Assembly (NCBI RefSeq): GCF_003994415.1
Contig: NZ_CP034689.1
Location: forward strand, 4,588,001-4,652,000
DNA: 64,000 nt
DNA from: Achromobacter spanius
GTDB lineage: Bacteria; Pseudomonadota; Gammaproteobacteria; Burkholderiales; Burkholderiaceae_B
Reading direction: 5' to 3'
Made by a program: the position numbers and the translations under genes. How positions within the stretch are numbered: the first letter of the stretch is position 1; each line of letters opens with the position of its first letter. Positions 17,868-24,844 of the stretch are shown here, piece after piece. The notes under the pieces are model-generated. The model did not search any database, was not told the DNA's origin, and saw nothing but the letters and a program-made list of their open reading frames with translations.

Positions 17868-18914
17868 ATGACCGCTTCCCTCTTGCTTGGCATCACCATC
17901 GTGCTGGTCGCGTCCTGGGGCGCGCTGGCCTTGTGGATACGCGCGCCCTTGGCACGCGGCCCGCGAGCCCTGCTGACCCTTGCCTGGATGCTGCTGGCGC
18001 TGTCCGCGCTGGCGGCATTGGCCTGGCCATCATGGCGGCCAGCGGGCTACGGCTTCGCCACCGCCACGCTGGCGCTGCTGATCTGGTGGCTCGGCATACG
18101 CGCGTCAAACGATCGGGCATGGATCCCGGAGGTTGCCCGTCAGACCTATGGCGAGGTCGACGGCAACCGCGTCACGCTGCACAACGTGCGCAACTTCCAC
18201 TGGCGCACGCGCACCGATTTCACGCCGCGTTGGGAAACCCGCCACTATGCGCTCAACGAATTGCAGTCCGTGGACGTGGCGCTGTCGTACTGGGGCCGCC
18301 CCGCCATTGCCCACGCCTTGGTGTCGTTCGGTTTCGGCGATGACCGCTACGTGGTGTTCTCGGTGGAGATCCGGCGCAAGGAAGGTGACCGGTTTTCCGA
18401 GATCGGCGGCTTCTTCAAACAGTATGAGCTAAGCCTTATTGCGTCTACCGAAGAAGACAGCCTGCGCGTGCGCACCAACGTGCGCGACGAAGACAGCTAC
18501 CTGTACCGCGTCCACATGCCGCCGGACAACGCGCGATCTTTGTTCCTGGCCTATGTGGCCAGCGCAAACCGCCTGCGCGACTCGCCGCGCTTCTATCACA
18601 CGCTGACCGCCAACTGCACCACCATCGTCTTCCAGATGGCGCGGCGCATCGTGCCAGGCCTGCCGCTGGACTATCGGCAACTGGCGTCGGGGTATCTGCC
18701 CGAGTATTTTTACGATCTGGGCGTACTGCAAGGCGCGCAGAGCGCGGCGGAGTACCGGCGGCTGGGCCGTTATACGGATCGGGCGCGGGCCCATGGGAAT
18801 GCCCCGGGGTTTTCCAGGGTCGTCCGGCAGGGCGTGCCGGGTATCGGTGCGCCGTGTGAAGGGATGGCGCCCACCAAGCTTGCGCCGCGCGCGTCACCGC
18901 CACCTTGCCTTTGA
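17868..18914 (+). CDS. DUF4105 (Lnb N-terminal domain-like) membrane protein
   Basis: About 348 residues. Three N-terminal hydrophobic segments (residues 1-85) are followed by a periplasmic domain with the DUF4105 pattern: Arg-Asn-Phe-His-Trp-Arg-Thr, Phe-Thr-Pro-Arg-Trp-Glu-Thr-Arg, Ala-His-Ala-Leu-Val-Ser-Phe-Gly-Phe, and Thr-Ala-Asn-Cys-Thr-Thr. The Cys/His/Asn arrangement suggests a papain-like hydrolase or acyltransferase core, but the activity is unproven. ATG 17868 is preferred over GTG 17862. It is a stand-alone gene. Confidence 0.8.
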   Translation: MTASLLLGITIVLVASWGALALWIRAPLARGPRALLTLAWMLLALSALAALAWPSWRPAGYGFATATLALLIWWLGIRASNDRAWIPEVARQTYGEVDGNRVTLHNVRNFHWRTRTDFTPRWETRHYALNELQSVDVALSYWGRPAIAHALVSFGFGDDRYVVFSVEIRRKEGDRFSEIGGFFKQYELSLIASTEEDSLRVRTNVRDEDSYLYRVHMPPDNARSLFLAYVASANRLRDSPRFYHTLTANCTTIVFQMARRIVPGLPLDYRQLASGYLPEYFYDLGVLQGAQSAAEYRRLGRYTDRARAHGNAPGFSRVVRQGVPGIGAPCEGMAPTKLAPRASPPPCL

Positions 18915-18915
18915 C

Positions 18916-19386
18916 TTAGCGCGCCGCCTTCTCCGCCGCCCTGGTGGCGGCCGGAGTCGCCCTGAATGACACGCCCAGACGATTGAAGGCGTTCATCAGG
19001 CCGATCGCGTAGGTCAGGTCCGCCAGTTCCTTGTCGTTGAATTCAGCGGTTGCCGCGGCATAGTCCTCGTCGGGCACGCCAGTATCCGCCACGCGCGTCA
19101 CGCTTTCCGCCCAGGCAAACGCCGCGCGTTCCTGCTGCGTGAACACGGCGCCCGCTTCTTGCCACACCGGCACCAACACCAGTTTTTCCACGGCAACGCC
19201 CTGCTTGATCAGGTCACGCGAATGCATGTCGATGCAGTAGGCGCAACCATTGATCTGCGACACCCGCAGGAAGACAAGGTTGACCAAGGTCTTGGGCAGC
19301 CCGCAGTCATGCAGGTAGGCATATACCGCGCCGAAGGCCTTGTAACCGTCGGGCGAAGCTTGGGCGTAGTCGAGGCGAGTGCTCAT
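18916..19386 (-). CDS. AhpD-like carboxymuconolactone-decarboxylase-family protein
   Basis: 156 residues from ATG 19386; the longer upstream frame has no family similarity. The AhpD redox motif is clear: Gly-Cys-Ala-Tyr-Cys-Ile-Asp-Met-His-Ser, with the CxxC pair and the downstream His about 4 residues later. Family members are alkyl-hydroperoxidase partners acting against peroxides. It is the last ordinary chromosomal gene left of the tail island; its stop converges with the DUF4105 gene. Confidence 0.85.
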   Translation of the reverse strand: MSTRLDYAQASPDGYKAFGAVYAYLHDCGLPKTLVNLVFLRVSQINGCAYCIDMHSRDLIKQGVAVEKLVLVPVWQEAGAVFTQQERAAFAWAESVTRVADTGVPDEDYAAATAEFNDKELADLTYAIGLMNAFNRLGVSFRATPAATRAAEKAAR

Positions 19387-19477
19387 GATGGATCCAGGAA
19401 TCGATAAATACAGAACCGCCATCGTGCGCCATCTATTGCCTGGATGGCTAGAACCATGATGTGCAATATCGACTGGG

Positions 19478-19705
19478 TCATGATGGCGCGCCCGCGCACA
19501 GCCTGCGCCAGACCGCATTGCCCTCCAGGATCTGCCTGCGTATCGGGGCGGGCGTGGCATCCACTTGGGCCGCTTCATCAAAATACACCGGCCGCGCGTG
19601 CTCGCAATATTCAACGCCCACGCGGGCCGGCGCCACGCACCCAGTCGCGCTTAAGCTCATCAGCAATGGCAGCATCATCCATGCGCGCCGTGTGATCCTG
19701 AACAT
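19478..19705 (-). CDS. Rz1-like outer-membrane spanin lipoprotein
   Basis: 75 residues from ATG 19705. Signal peptide with basic n-region (Arg-Ile-Thr-Arg-Arg) and lipobox Leu-Ser-Ala-Thr-Gly-Cys. The short mature part includes prolines. It starts inside the 3' part of the Rz-like gene in another frame, the nested arrangement typical of Rz/Rz1. It is the last gene of the island's late strand. With Rz it would bridge and fuse inner and outer membranes during lysis. Confidence 0.8.
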   Translation of the reverse strand: MFRITRRAWMMLPLLMSLSATGCVAPARVGVEYCEHARPVYFDEAAQVDATPAPIRRQILEGNAVWRRLCAGAPS

Positions 19706-19877
19706 CCCTGGCCTCCTGGCGGGCACGGTCGGCCTGCCGATTGATTTGCGTGTCGCGCTGCTCGCGCTCGGCGCTGCGGCCCTCGCTGCGTCCACGCAGG
19801 TAGGCCAGCAGCAGCACGATGGTCGCAGCCAAAGCGGCCATCGCCATCCCCGTGAACCGCTCAAACCAGGCGCGCAT
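19611..19877 (-). CDS. Rz-like inner-membrane spanin
   Basis: 88 residues from ATG 19877. One N-terminal transmembrane helix (about residues 11-27) is followed by a highly charged coiled-coil-like stretch (Arg-Ser-Glu-Gly-Arg-Ser-Ala-Glu-Arg-Glu, then Arg-Gln-Ala-Asp-Arg-Ala-Arg-Gln-Glu). The start overlaps the endolysin end (19861) by 17 bp, and Rz1 is nested in its 3' part. A classical Gram-negative spanin pair, indicating that particles are released by lysis. Confidence 0.8.
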   Translation of the reverse strand: MRAWFERFTGMAMAALAATIVLLLAYLRGRSEGRSAEREQRDTQINRQADRARQEARDVQDHTARMDDAAIADELKRDWVRGAGPRGR

Positions 19878-20355
19878 GTTCGGGCTCCATCGCGGACAGG
19901 GCTTTGGCGTACAGCGCCGGCCACGTGTGCGGATGCGGCTTGCCCGGACGCCAGGTGCGCAGATACAGCGCCCAAGCGCCATCGGCGTCTCCTATAGCAG
20001 GCAAACGCCGCGGGTCCGTCCACAACAACAGGCGCGCAAACGCGGCGGCCAGGACGTCGTCCGTTTCCAAGGCCGCATGGACCGTTGCGGAGTCCGGGAC
20101 AACATGACGATCCGCGCAAATCCGCAAGGCGTCGTCCCGGCTGGCGGAATGCGTCAGCACGCCCTGCACGCCGCCATTGCGTTCAAACTGCCAGAACCCA
20201 CGCGCCGGCCCGCCAATCTGGCGGCGATGCTGAAAACGGCTTTCCTGCAAGCCGATGGCAAGCAGCAGGATCTGGGCTTCGGGCGTATTCATGGCCGGCG
20301 GAAGCAGCGCGAGCGCGGGCACGATGGCGGCATGAGTGATGACATCAAGATCCAT
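19861..20355 (-). CDS. Phage-type endolysin (lysozyme/transglycosylase-like)
   Basis: 164 residues from ATG 20355. Residues 28-75 carry a lysozyme-like active-site region: Leu-Leu-Ala-Ile-Gly-Leu-Gln-Glu-Ser-Arg-Phe, with the candidate catalytic Glu, then Gly-Pro-Ala-Arg-Gly-Phe-Trp-Gln-Phe-Glu, similar to the Gly-xx-Gln signature of lytic transglycosylases. No signal peptide, so release needs the adjacent holin. It overlaps the holin end by 11 bp and Rz by 17 bp. The class is inferred from motifs; position in the lysis cassette supports it. Confidence 0.75.
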   Translation of the reverse strand: MDLDVITHAAIVPALALLPPAMNTPEAQILLLAIGLQESRFQHRRQIGGPARGFWQFERNGGVQGVLTHSASRDDALRICADRHVVPDSATVHAALETDDVLAAAFARLLLWTDPRRLPAIGDADGAWALYLRTWRPGKPHPHTWPALYAKALSAMEPEHARLV

Positions 20356-20809
20356 GATTGTTTCCCCCACCCCGCCGATGCGCGCCCACGCCAAGCAGCT
20401 TGCGGCGCGCATCCGCCAGCCATTCCAACACGCCTTTTTTCCGCATGCTGGCCATCCAGCGCATATAGGCGCCCAGCACCCACCACGCGGGCAGGCCAGC
20501 CAACAACATGCTGGGCCCCAGGACGTAGAACTTGGCGAGCAAGGCGTCATCGGTACCCGCGCCATGCTGGGCCAGCCAGGTCATGGATTGCATCAAGGCG
20601 GGTTTCCAGGTGATGACGGCGGCGGCCAGCGCGGGACCGAAGAGAAAAGAACAGACCACGGTGGATACCGTGCGGACGGTGAATTCGCGAATGCTATGCG
20701 GCGGCATGATCAAGAGGCCAAGCATGGCCGCGATCGCAGCCGGAATGCCATACGCCATCGCGACCTTCAGGGCGGCCAGGCCGCCCAAACTGGTAGAGCC
20801 GGGTTCCAT
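20345..20809 (-). CDS. Holin-like membrane protein
   Basis: 154 residues from ATG 20809 with three or four hydrophobic segments (about 15-35, 42-70, 85-100, 105-120) and a basic C-terminus (Arg-Met-Arg-Lys-Lys..., Arg-Arg-Lys). Position directly before the endolysin fits a holin. Longer than the smallest holins, so assignment rests on topology and context. A hairpin terminator (20862-20885) lies just upstream. Confidence 0.7.
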   Translation of the reverse strand: MEPGSTSLGGLAALKVAMAYGIPAAIAAMLGLLIMPPHSIREFTVRTVSTVVCSFLFGPALAAAVITWKPALMQSMTWLAQHGAGTDDALLAKFYVLGPSMLLAGLPAWWVLGAYMRWMASMRKKGVLEWLADARRKLLGVGAHRRGGGNNHGS

Positions 20810-20861
20810 GTTGGGGTTGCTCCTGAAAATTGTGTGCAGGATGGGGCCTCCTGTAGGGACG

Positions 20862-20885
20862 AAAAAAAGGCCCGCACAGGCGGGC
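20862..20885 (-). terminator. Hairpin terminator upstream of the lysis cassette
   Basis: On the minus strand GCCCGC-CTGT-GCGGGC is followed by seven T. It lies 50 bp upstream of the holin start. Leftward transcripts coming from the tail genes would meet it before the lysis genes, so lysis needs read-through or its own promoter. Confidence 0.75.
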
Positions 20886-20902
20886 AATGAAAAAAGGCAT
20901 GA

Positions 20903-21961
20903 ATGGAGAATGTGCGTTACAACTCGGGGCTTTTGCCCATGAAACTCTGGTCCCGCCGTCAGCCCCGCCGCAAGTCCACGCCCACCCTGGGTGAAGCGCT
21001 CACGCGCTATCTGGCCGAGGTTTCGTCCACAAAGAAAGGACAAGCCGCAGAGCAGTCCATCGCGCGCATCTGGCGCGCTACACGGCTGGGCATTCGGCCG
21101 GTTGATCGGATCCGTAGCTCCGACTTAACCGAACTGCGAGACGAGTGGCTTAAGGACAGGGCGCCCGCCACGGTGGTACGGCGGATGGCCTTCCTTTCGC
21201 ACGTCTACACCGTGATCCGAAAAGATTGGGGCTTTGACCAATTAGCCAATCCGGTCCAATTGGTGCGCCGACCTACGATTGACGACGCGCGAGATCGTCG
21301 CCTGTTTGAACGCATCACTTTGCGCGGAGTCTCCGAAGACGACTGCCCACGTCAGGAACTGAACTGGATCATCCGCGCCACCCGGTCGGCAGAGCTACCG
21401 ACCATCCTCATTGTTGCCAAAGAGACTGGCATGCGCCGGTCTGAGGTGGTGGGAATCCTACGCGAAAACCTGGACCTCATGCACGGGGTGGTGCACCTGC
21501 CACATACCAAGAACGGGCGCGCGCGAAATGTTCCTTTGACCCCTCGCGCGCGAGAGGCTTTGCGTCGATGGGTCTCCGGCAAACCTTTGCGGGGCAGCAT
21601 CTTCACGATGCAACCGGGGTCAGCCACACGCGCCTTCATCCGGGCGCGTCGCCGGGCTCGATTGCACTATGAAGATATGTGCCGCCAATACGGCCGTAGG
21701 CCTAATGGCGCCTATTTTCGCGACCTGCGATTTCATGACCTTCGACACGAAGGCACATCGCAGCTTGCTACGGTGTTCCAGATTCATGAATTGGCGAAGG
21801 TCAATGGCAACGTGGACACGCGGATGCTGCTGCGCTATTACCACCCACACGGGCGAGAGTTAGCCCTGAAGCTCGCGCGCAGCCCACTTGGGCGACGCCA
21901 ACTGGAAGAGATGCGTCTTGAACGCGATGTTGCGTCAGAAGCCCGGCCCCTGGCAGCATAG
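20903..21961 (+). CDS. Rci-like (shufflon-type) tyrosine recombinase
   Basis: 352 residues from ATG 20903, or 340 from ATG 20939. Tyrosine-recombinase catalytic set: Arg in Glu-Thr-Gly-Met-Arg-Arg-Ser-Glu-Val (about residue 180), Lys in Leu-Pro-His-Thr-Lys-Asn-Gly, His-Asp-Leu-Arg-His-Glu (about 285), and the nucleophile Tyr in Leu-Arg-Tyr-Tyr-His-Pro-His (about 315). From memory, several segments resemble plasmid R64 Rci: Asn-Pro-Val-Gln-Leu-Val-Arg-Arg-Pro, Arg-Asp-Arg-Arg-Leu, His-Gly-Val-Val-His-Leu-Pro. It is encoded against the late genes, between lysis and fibre modules, 0.4 kb from the invertible fibre segment. I infer that it inverts that segment. An ordinary phage integrase would lie at an end of the element. 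Confidence 0.8.
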   Translation: MENVRYNSGLLPMKLWSRRQPRRKSTPTLGEALTRYLAEVSSTKKGQAAEQSIARIWRATRLGIRPVDRIRSSDLTELRDEWLKDRAPATVVRRMAFLSHVYTVIRKDWGFDQLANPVQLVRRPTIDDARDRRLFERITLRGVSEDDCPRQELNWIIRATRSAELPTILIVAKETGMRRSEVVGILRENLDLMHGVVHLPHTKNGRARNVPLTPRAREALRRWVSGKPLRGSIFTMQPGSATRAFIRARRRARLHYEDMCRQYGRRPNGAYFRDLRFHDLRHEGTSQLATVFQIHELAKVNGNVDTRMLLRYYHPHGRELALKLARSPLGRRQLEEMRLERDVASEARPLAA

Positions 21962-21964
21962 CGC

Positions 21965-22321
21965 CTACGCCTCACCCGAAGCCACTTCCACCGATCGCGG
22001 CGGCTCTGACGCGGTCAACCATGCTGGCAGTTCCCCCCAGCCTGGATAGCTGACTGTGCCGCCTGCGCCTTCATGATCGGCACCAAGCGAATACGGCGCG
22101 CCAGTGTCCACCACCCATAAAGGCGTGGTGCGATAGTCGTCGACCATGGTCCATGCTCCGCCCGCACGCCGCGGCCATTTCCCCTCGGGCGGAGCCGGCG
22201 GCGCATCCTCGAATGCGCCATAGGGAATGTTGAATGCGCCGGGCGAGAGAGCGAGCTCGTTGGCGATGGACTTGTACAGATATAGACCGCCTTCGCCGGT
22301 CTGAAATACGTCTTTCTGCAT
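21965..22321 (-). CDS. Tail-fibre assembly-type phage protein
   Basis: 118 residues. Pattern Tyr-Lys-Ser-Ile...Pro-Tyr-Gly-Ala-Phe-Glu-Asp-Ala-Pro-Pro-Ala-Pro-Pro-Glu-Gly-Lys-Trp-Pro-Arg-Arg followed by a Trp-rich segment, as in short phage proteins found directly after fibre genes and annotated as tail or fibre-assembly proteins. It lies immediately downstream of the invertible segment on the late strand. It begins 26 bp from the left inverted repeat, so its transcript passes through the switch. Confidence 0.6.
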   Translation of the reverse strand: MQKDVFQTGEGGLYLYKSIANELALSPGAFNIPYGAFEDAPPAPPEGKWPRRAGGAWTMVDDYRTTPLWVVDTGAPYSLGADHEGAGGTVSYPGWGELPAWLTASEPPRSVEVASGEA

Positions 22322-22347
22322 ACTGTTCTCCTAGGAAATGGAATTTG

Positions 22348-22362
22348 CACTGCAAATGCGAG
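22348..22362 (+). repeat. Left inverted repeat of the fibre switch
   Basis: CACTGCAAATGCGAG. On the + strand in the frame of the alternative fibre end it encodes Thr-Ala-Asn-Ala-Arg. It pairs with the perfect inverted copy at 22753-22767. Confidence 0.85.
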
Positions 22363-22590
22363 AGAGTTGGGAACGCAGCAGGGCGATAGCTTGCGCAGCC
22401 ACGCTCACACCTTGGCTGCTGGCGTTAGTAATCTTCAAACAAGCGCGACGCCGAACGCTAATGATGTGGGCCGCTCCGGTGGTAGCCCGAACGGAGGGTC
22501 ACCGTCGCATACGGGGGTGCAGAAACCCGCCCCGTCAATGCTGCTTATCGCCCCGGATTCATGCCTGAGCTACGCATGGATTCTGGGTAG
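22349..22590 (+). CDS. Silent alternative fibre C-terminal cassette (orientation B)
   Basis: No start of its own is expected. The frame begins in the left repeat (Thr-Ala-Asn-Ala-Arg-Glu-Leu-Gly-Thr-Gln-Gly...) and includes Arg-Ser-His-Ala-His-Thr-Leu. A shift near 22495-22505 leads into Ala-Tyr-Gly-Gly-Ala-Glu-Thr-Arg-Pro-Val-Asn-Ala-Ala-Tyr and TAG 22588-22590. Without that shift the frame ends at TAG 22592-22594. It would replace the current fibre end after inversion. The apparent indel resembles the others in the window. Confidence 0.75.
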
Positions 22591-22767
22591 ATAGGCGACG
22601 TTCACGGGTCTGGTTCGGCACCGCCAGCAGTCGAGGTAGTGCCTGAGAAGTTGCCGTAGATATTGACCGACCCGGCGGCAATGCCTACCAAGGCCGTCCG
22701 TTGTACGTATGTGCATGTGACCTGAACTGATCATGCTGGACTGCCGAGATTCCTCGCATTTGCAGTG
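22570..22767 (-). CDS. Fibre C-terminal cassette in current orientation (A), frameshifted
   Basis: As read, the fibre stops at TGA 22731-22733, only seven residues after the repeat. If an extra C at about 22738-22739 is removed, it continues Leu-Gly-Ser-Gln-His-Asp-Gln-Phe-Arg-Ser-His-Ala-His-Thr-Tyr. After two further one-base repairs it reaches Gly-Gly-Ala-Glu-Thr-Arg-Pro-Val-Asn-Val-Ala-Tyr-Leu-Pro-Arg-Ile-His-Ala and TAG 22570-22572. The parallel with cassette B makes this the likely true reading. The two cassettes overlap slightly at their 3' ends. Confidence 0.65.
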   Translation of the reverse strand, partial: HCKCEESRQSSMISSGHMHIRTTDGLGRHCRRVGQYLRQLLRHYLDCWRCRTRPVNVAYLPRIHA

Positions 22768-24176
22768 TCAGCGTCAGTTCCGGTAAACCGGCGGAACATA
22801 TTGCGCAGGTCTGGAACGCGGAACGTGTCGGCGTCGATGTTGACGAAGTAATGGCCGCCACGGCGCGCTTCCCAATTGGCCTGCGTCAGCACAAGGCCAT
22901 TTTCCTGCGCGTATCCCCATAGGGCTGCATAAGCGGACTTCTGAAGAATTCCGCCTACCGCGTCTACTTCGCTCGCGAGTGGCGTGACGGTGTGGCCGTC
23001 CAGAGGGCGGCCGCAAAGGGGCGACCGATAGCCGGTATAGAAGCTGGTGGAGACCCAGACCCAGACTTCCGCGACTTCAGCAACCAGGACCGGCCCGACG
23101 TTGGTCGTTGGCAAGTTGGTCAGGGACACGGCGGGTATGCGCGCATCCAGCGCCGCCTGCAGGCCGGTCACTCGCGGGATATCCGAACGAGCGAAAGCCA
23201 GGTTGCTGAGCGCAGCGACTTGGGAAACCGTCTCAAACGCGGTGACCGGTTCCACCTTCCAGCCGCTTGCCCAGCTCGCAACGGATGCCTCGGTGGCGTT
23301 GCCCTTCGCCATCACCTCCGACACGGTCACGGACGGGTACGACCAAGCCCTGTTCAACTCGCCCAGCCAGATGCACAGGGCGCCGTTCGAGTCAGACCCA
23401 AACCGCACGGGCATGTCTGATCCGACGCCGCCGGCAAGTATCGTCGCGCCCTGCCGACCCCATACCTTGCTGGTCTGAGCATAGCCATGGATCAGGATCG
23501 TCACAGGCGGTCCATCAGCCAGCGACTCGAAGATCTCGACCCGAAGACGGACCATCGTGTTTGCATCGACCGCCGCTGCCGGCAAGGTGATCTTCATTGC
23601 ACCGGTGACGGTGGCGGTGTGTGTCGAAAATCCGCCGCCGGCCGGCAGCACAACATGCGCCGTTTGACCCGATGTCGAATTGGATCCGTACTGGCTACCA
23701 AGAGCCGCGCCAGCTCCCAAGACGATCGGCCCACTGACATTTCCCCCCGCCTTCGGCAGCGCCTGAATGTCTTCCAGCACCTGAGCCGGCGTGCGCGATG
23801 CCAGCGCGCCCGAGCCCGCACCCGTCACATACGAACCTGCCGCGACGGCCCCCAAGCCCGTGCCGCCCCGCGCCACGGGCAAGGTACCGGTCTTCAGGTT
23901 GCCGGCGTCCAGGTTTTGCAGCGCATAGCTCAGCGCGTCAAAGCCCGTGGCCGCCAGCGGTCGGCCCGTGACCGCCGCCAGGCCGTCCAACTGCTTGTAC
24001 AGCCAGGCCAGGCGTTCGTCGGTGGTCTGCTGCACCTTGTTGAATTGCTCGACCGAAGGCGGCACGGATCCGATGAATGCCCAACCCGCCTTGTATTGCA
24101 GGTCGGTAATGCCTTCGGTCAGGCCGTTCTGTGCCCAGGTTGATTTGAAGAGGTCGAAAAAAGTAGGGTCTGCCAT
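22731..24176 (-). CDS. Tail fibre (receptor-binding) protein, C-terminus in the switch
   Basis: 481 residues as read, from ATG 24176, which overlaps the upstream stop (TGATG). N-terminal baseplate-attachment part (Thr-Phe-Phe-Asp-Leu-Phe-Lys-Ser-Thr-Trp), then a Gly/Ala-rich shaft with Gly-Thr-Leu-Pro-Val-Ala-Arg-Gly-Gly-Thr-Gly, the common fibre repeat. A tail-collar-like domain follows near residues 390-475 (Phe-Arg-Val-Pro-Asp-Leu-Arg-Asn-Met-Phe-Arg-Arg). The last constant residues (Gly-Thr-Asp-Ala-Asp) lead into the inverted repeat. Fibres set target specificity, so switching this end would change which cells are bound. Confidence 0.88.
   Translation of the reverse strand: MADPTFFDLFKSTWAQNGLTEGITDLQYKAGWAFIGSVPPSVEQFNKVQQTTDERLAWLYKQLDGLAAVTGRPLAATGFDALSYALQNLDAGNLKTGTLPVARGGTGLGAVAAGSYVTGAGSGALASRTPAQVLEDIQALPKAGGNVSGPIVLGAGAALGSQYGSNSTSGQTAHVVLPAGGGFSTHTATVTGAMKITLPAAAVDANTMVRLRVEIFESLADGPPVTILIHGYAQTSKVWGRQGATILAGGVGSDMPVRFGSDSNGALCIWLGELNRAWSYPSVTVSEVMAKGNATEASVASWASGWKVEPVTAFETVSQVAALSNLAFARSDIPRVTGLQAALDARIPAVSLTNLPTTNVGPVLVAEVAEVWVWVSTSFYTGYRSPLCGRPLDGHTVTPLASEVDAVGGILQKSAYAALWGYAQENGLVLTQANWEARRGGHYFVNIDADTFRVPDLRNMFRRFTGTDADTANARNLGSPA
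22753..22767 (-). repeat. Right inverted repeat of the fibre switch
   Basis: Exact reverse complement of 22348-22362. It lies in the fibre frame as Thr-Ala-Asn-Ala-Arg. Confidence 0.85.
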
Positions 24177-24844
24177 CAGTAAATCCCTCGCGCCAGCACG
24201 CCGACGCCAAAGCCAAAGAAACCTTGCTCGCGAAAGCCGAAGGGCTTTTCGGTCGAGCCGGTGATGAGTTGCACGCCGACGCCGGCGGCTTGGGGCACCC
24301 ACTTGTAGGGGTTGGCCATGAGTGGGTCGTTGGGGCCGGGTATGCGGCTGACCCAGATGCGGATCTTTGCGTTGCCAGCGTTCTGCACCACGACCCGCGT
24401 CACATCGAAGATCGGCTTGAGCGAACTGGCGATCTCCGGCGTGGTGCCGTGGCCGTTGTTCAAGGCGATCTTCCAGTACAGCAACTTGCGGTACTCGGCA
24501 TCCAGCAAGGTGGTGGACCCGGCCAGCGCGCGCTCGTTGGCGCGGCGAAACCGCGCTACGCCAAAGCTGCCCACATTCGGCTGCCCGTCGAAACCGAAGA
24601 ATCGGATGTAGATCGCTTCATCGATGACGCGCGGCAAGCCCACGATCTCGCCGATGCCATCCAGCTGCCTGCCCACCGCCGTATCCAGCCAACGGTCTTC
24701 GTACAGCGCGCGCAACGCGCCTTGCAGCCCCTGGGCGGGTTTGAGCAGCGCCTTGACCAACGCTTCCAGCCGCCGCTTGGTTTGAAACTGCCCCAGCCAA
24801 TGGCCCCAGGCCACCTGTGCATGATCTTGGTTCAGATCCATCAC
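24176..24844 (-). CDS. DUF2612 phage baseplate/tail protein
   Basis: 222 residues starting Met-Met-Asp-Leu-Asn-Gln (ATG 24844 or 24841). It matches DUF2612 by the helical N-terminus (Gln-Thr-Lys-Arg-Arg-Leu-Glu-Ala-Leu), the segment Leu-Asp-Gly-Ile-Gly-Glu-Ile-Val-Gly-Leu-Pro-Arg, and a C-terminal beta part. It sits between baseplate J and the fibre gene, the position of P2 gpI-like proteins that join fibres to the baseplate; that role is inferred. Start and stop overlap both neighbours. Confidence 0.75.
   Translation of the reverse strand: MMDLNQDHAQVAWGHWLGQFQTKRRLEALVKALLKPAQGLQGALRALYEDRWLDTAVGRQLDGIGEIVGLPRVIDEAIYIRFFGFDGQPNVGSFGVARFRRANERALAGSTTLLDAEYRKLLYWKIALNNGHGTTPEIASSLKPIFDVTRVVVQNAGNAKIRIWVSRIPGPNDPLMANPYKWVPQAAGVGVQLITGSTEKPFGFREQGFFGFGVGVLARGIY

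Larger units (their letters stand above)
22348..22767. mobile_element. Invertible DNA segment with two alternative tail-fibre C-termini
   Basis: A 420-bp segment bounded by perfect 15-bp inverted repeats. Each end encodes a fibre C-terminus pointing inward, and both start with the same in-frame Thr-Ala-Asn-Ala-Arg: Asn-Leu-Gly-Ser-... on the minus strand (current fibre end), Glu-Leu-Gly-Thr-Gln-Gln-Gly-Asp-Ser-Leu on the plus strand. Both contain Arg-Ser-His-Ala-His-Thr and near their ends a Gly-Gly-Ala-Glu-Thr-Arg-Pro-Val-Asn block, the usual collar-type fibre ending. Inversion would swap one for the other in frame. No other gene is seen in this stretch. Confidence 0.85.

Noticed and set aside
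20903..21961. Reading the recombinase as the ordinary integrase of a complete prophage
   Set aside because: It lies in the middle of the late region rather than at an end, head genes are missing, and it neighbours a perfect inverted-repeat switch. Kept as an alternative in its finding.
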